The notes under the pieces: model-generated
Database searches by the model: none
What the model was told of the DNA's origin: nothing
The model's input: only the letters and a program-made list of their open reading frames with translations
DNA from: Candidatus Zhuqueibacterota bacterium 4484_219
Lineage (GTDB): Bacteria; Zhuqueibacterota; JdFR-76; 4484-219
DNA: 6,278 nt
NCBI GenBank assembly: GCA_002085035.1
Contig: MZGM01000085.1
Location: forward strand, 1 to 6,278
Reading direction: 5' to 3'
In this document: in pieces, positions 5,095-6,278 of the stretch
Numbering within the stretch: position 1 is the first letter of the stretch
How the letters are laid out: each line of letters begins with the position of its first letter
Position numbers and translations under genes: made by a program

Positions 5095-6278
5095 ATGAAG
5101 GACGAATTAGAAGAAAAATTGACTCAACTACCCGAAAGTCCGGGTGTTTATTTTTTCAAGGACTATCGAGGTAAGATAATTTACGTCGGTAAGGCAAAAA
5201 GTTTGCGTCATCGGGTGCGAAGCTATTTTCAAAGCCCACGCAATGGTGGGCCGAAAATGCGAGCGCTGATTTCAAAAATTGACGATCTGGAGTTCATTGT
5301 TACCGATTCGGAAGTAGAAGCGCTTATTCTTGAAGCAAATATGGTCAAGGAATACAAACCTCGCTACAATGTAACCCTTAAGGATGACAAAAGTTTTCCC
5401 TATATCCGAGTAACTAATGAAGATTTTCCTCGTATTTTTCCCACACGCAAAATAGTCAAAGATGGCTCACGTTATTTTGGTCCTTACACTGATGTTCATA
5501 CTATGCGCGATTTGCTAAAGACTGTAAGACGAATTTTCCCCATCCGCAGTTGTAATTATCGGCTCGATCCTCAAACTGTTATGGCGCGCAAAATCAAATT
5601 ATGCCTTGATTATTACATTCATCGTTGTTCAGGACCCTGCCAGGGTTTAATTAGTGTTGATGACTACAAAAAAATGGTAGAACAAATGGTACGTTTCATT
5701 GAAGGGAAGAATACCATGGTGGTCTCCGAATTACGCAAGCAGATGGAACAGTTTGCGCAGCAACAACGCTTTGAGGAAGCTGCACGCGTACGTGACCAAA
5801 TTGAAGCTATTGAAATATTTCGTTCCAAACAAAAAATGGTTTCAACCGATGAGATAGATCGCGATATTGTTGCTGTCTATCATGAGGATGAAGACGCTTG
5901 TGGAGTTGTGTTTAAAGTGCGCGAGGGTAAGATTATAGGACGACAACATTTTTTTCTCCAGGGTGTGCAGGAGAAATCGGTAGCTGAAATACTCAAATCA
6001 TTTTTGCAACAGTATTATCTAAAGATACAATTTTTACCAGCAGAAATCTTTTTGCCTTTTGAAATTGAGGATTTGGATGATTTTGAAAAGTGGCTTTCCA
6101 AGAAGCATGATGCCCAGGTCAAATTGATAGTGCCCAAAATTGGTGAGAAAGCCAAATTGATGCAGATGGCCATGCAGAATGCAAAGCTGCTGCTTGAGGA
6201 ATTGAACCTTCAAAAAATGAAGGCTAAAGAAGAGTACGTACCTAATAGTGTGAAGGCGTTGCAAGAAGCCCTTCATTT
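5095..6278 (+). CDS. uvrC: Excinuclease ABC subunit C, N-terminal two thirds (continues past the right edge)
   Basis: UvrC is recruited by UvrB at DNA damage and makes the 3' and 5' incisions of nucleotide excision repair. The frame is open for 394 codons to the window end, against about 600 in the family. The N-terminal GIY-YIG nuclease shows GVY (17-19), YVGKAKSLRHRV (30-41) with the conserved Arg40, and the metal-binding Glu region SEVEALILE (72-80). Next come YFGPYTD (127-133) and four cysteines, 153, 170, 178 and 182, expected to hold an iron-sulfur cluster. The UVR helix-pair that binds UvrB spans about 206-240 and includes FEEAARVRDQI. The segment after residue 250 leads to SVKALQEAL, which normally comes just before the RNase H-like endonuclease core; that core and the HhH domain are outside the window. 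ATG 5095 is preceded by AAGGG at 5084-5088 with a six-base gap. No defect is visible. Confidence 0.97.
   Translation, partial: MKDELEEKLTQLPESPGVYFFKDYRGKIIYVGKAKSLRHRVRSYFQSPRNGGPKMRALISKIDDLEFIVTDSEVEALILEANMVKEYKPRYNVTLKDDKSFPYIRVTNEDFPRIFPTRKIVKDGSRYFGPYTDVHTMRDLLKTVRRIFPIRSCNYRLDPQTVMARKIKLCLDYYIHRCSGPCQGLISVDDYKKMVEQMVRFIEGKNTMVVSELRKQMEQFAQQQRFEEAARVRDQIEAIEIFRSKQKMVSTDEIDRDIVAVYHEDEDACGVVFKVREGKIIGRQHFFLQGVQEKSVAEILKSFLQQYYLKIQFLPAEIFLPFEIEDLDDFEKWLSKKHDAQVKLIVPKIGEKAKLMQMAMQNAKLLLEELNLQKMKAKEEYVPNSVKALQEALH

Noticed and set aside
6034..6276. Minus-strand open frame at the right edge
   Set aside because: It is antisense to uvrC, whose sequence there is continuous and well matched to the family.

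Overview
The window is a bacterial chromosomal segment of roughly 43-45% G+C (estimated by eye). All recognisable genes lie on the + strand. It carries the 3' half of gap, then complete pgk, tpiA and secG, a tRNA-Leu(GAG), a secreted seven-repeat TPR protein, an unrecognised single-pass membrane protein, and the first two thirds of uvrC running off the right edge. Ribosome-binding sites are clear for most genes. The tRNA has no encoded CCA. The wide spacing of the first UvrC iron-sulfur cysteine (C-x16-C-x7-C-x3-C, which I recall from Bacteroidetes-type UvrC) and the PGK motif GGAKISGKID hint at a member of the wider FCB assemblage (Calditrichota, KSB1 or Ignavibacteria-like). That placement is an inference and is not proven by this window.

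Left part (1-2604): gap, pgk and tpiA are a lower-glycolysis operon with gaps of 30 and 8 bases. Together they interconvert dihydroxyacetone phosphate, glyceraldehyde-3-phosphate, 1,3-bisphosphoglycerate and 3-phosphoglycerate. The first ~105 bases do not belong to gap. They are more G+C-rich and keep a different reading frame resembling the start of a nitroreductase-family protein. That frame joins gap DNA inside a short word both genes could share, so the gap N-terminal NAD domain and catalytic cysteine are missing. This looks like a chimeric join, either an assembly artefact or a real rearrangement.

Middle (2605-3200): secG, with a TTG start, follows tpiA by 34 bases and encodes the small SecYEG subunit. 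A tRNA-Leu(GAG) follows. The order secG to tRNA-Leu(GAG) is the same as E. coli secG-leuU and is probably an old conserved linkage.

Right part (3201-6278): a TPR protein with a signal peptide is closed by a strong intrinsic terminator. A lone 201-residue membrane protein of unknown function follows, then a 132-base spacer with a small palindrome, then uvrC (nucleotide excision repair), cut off just before its C-terminal endonuclease core. Apart from the left join and the two envelope proteins of unknown role, this is ordinary housekeeping sequence. I see no mobile element, CRISPR array or defence system.
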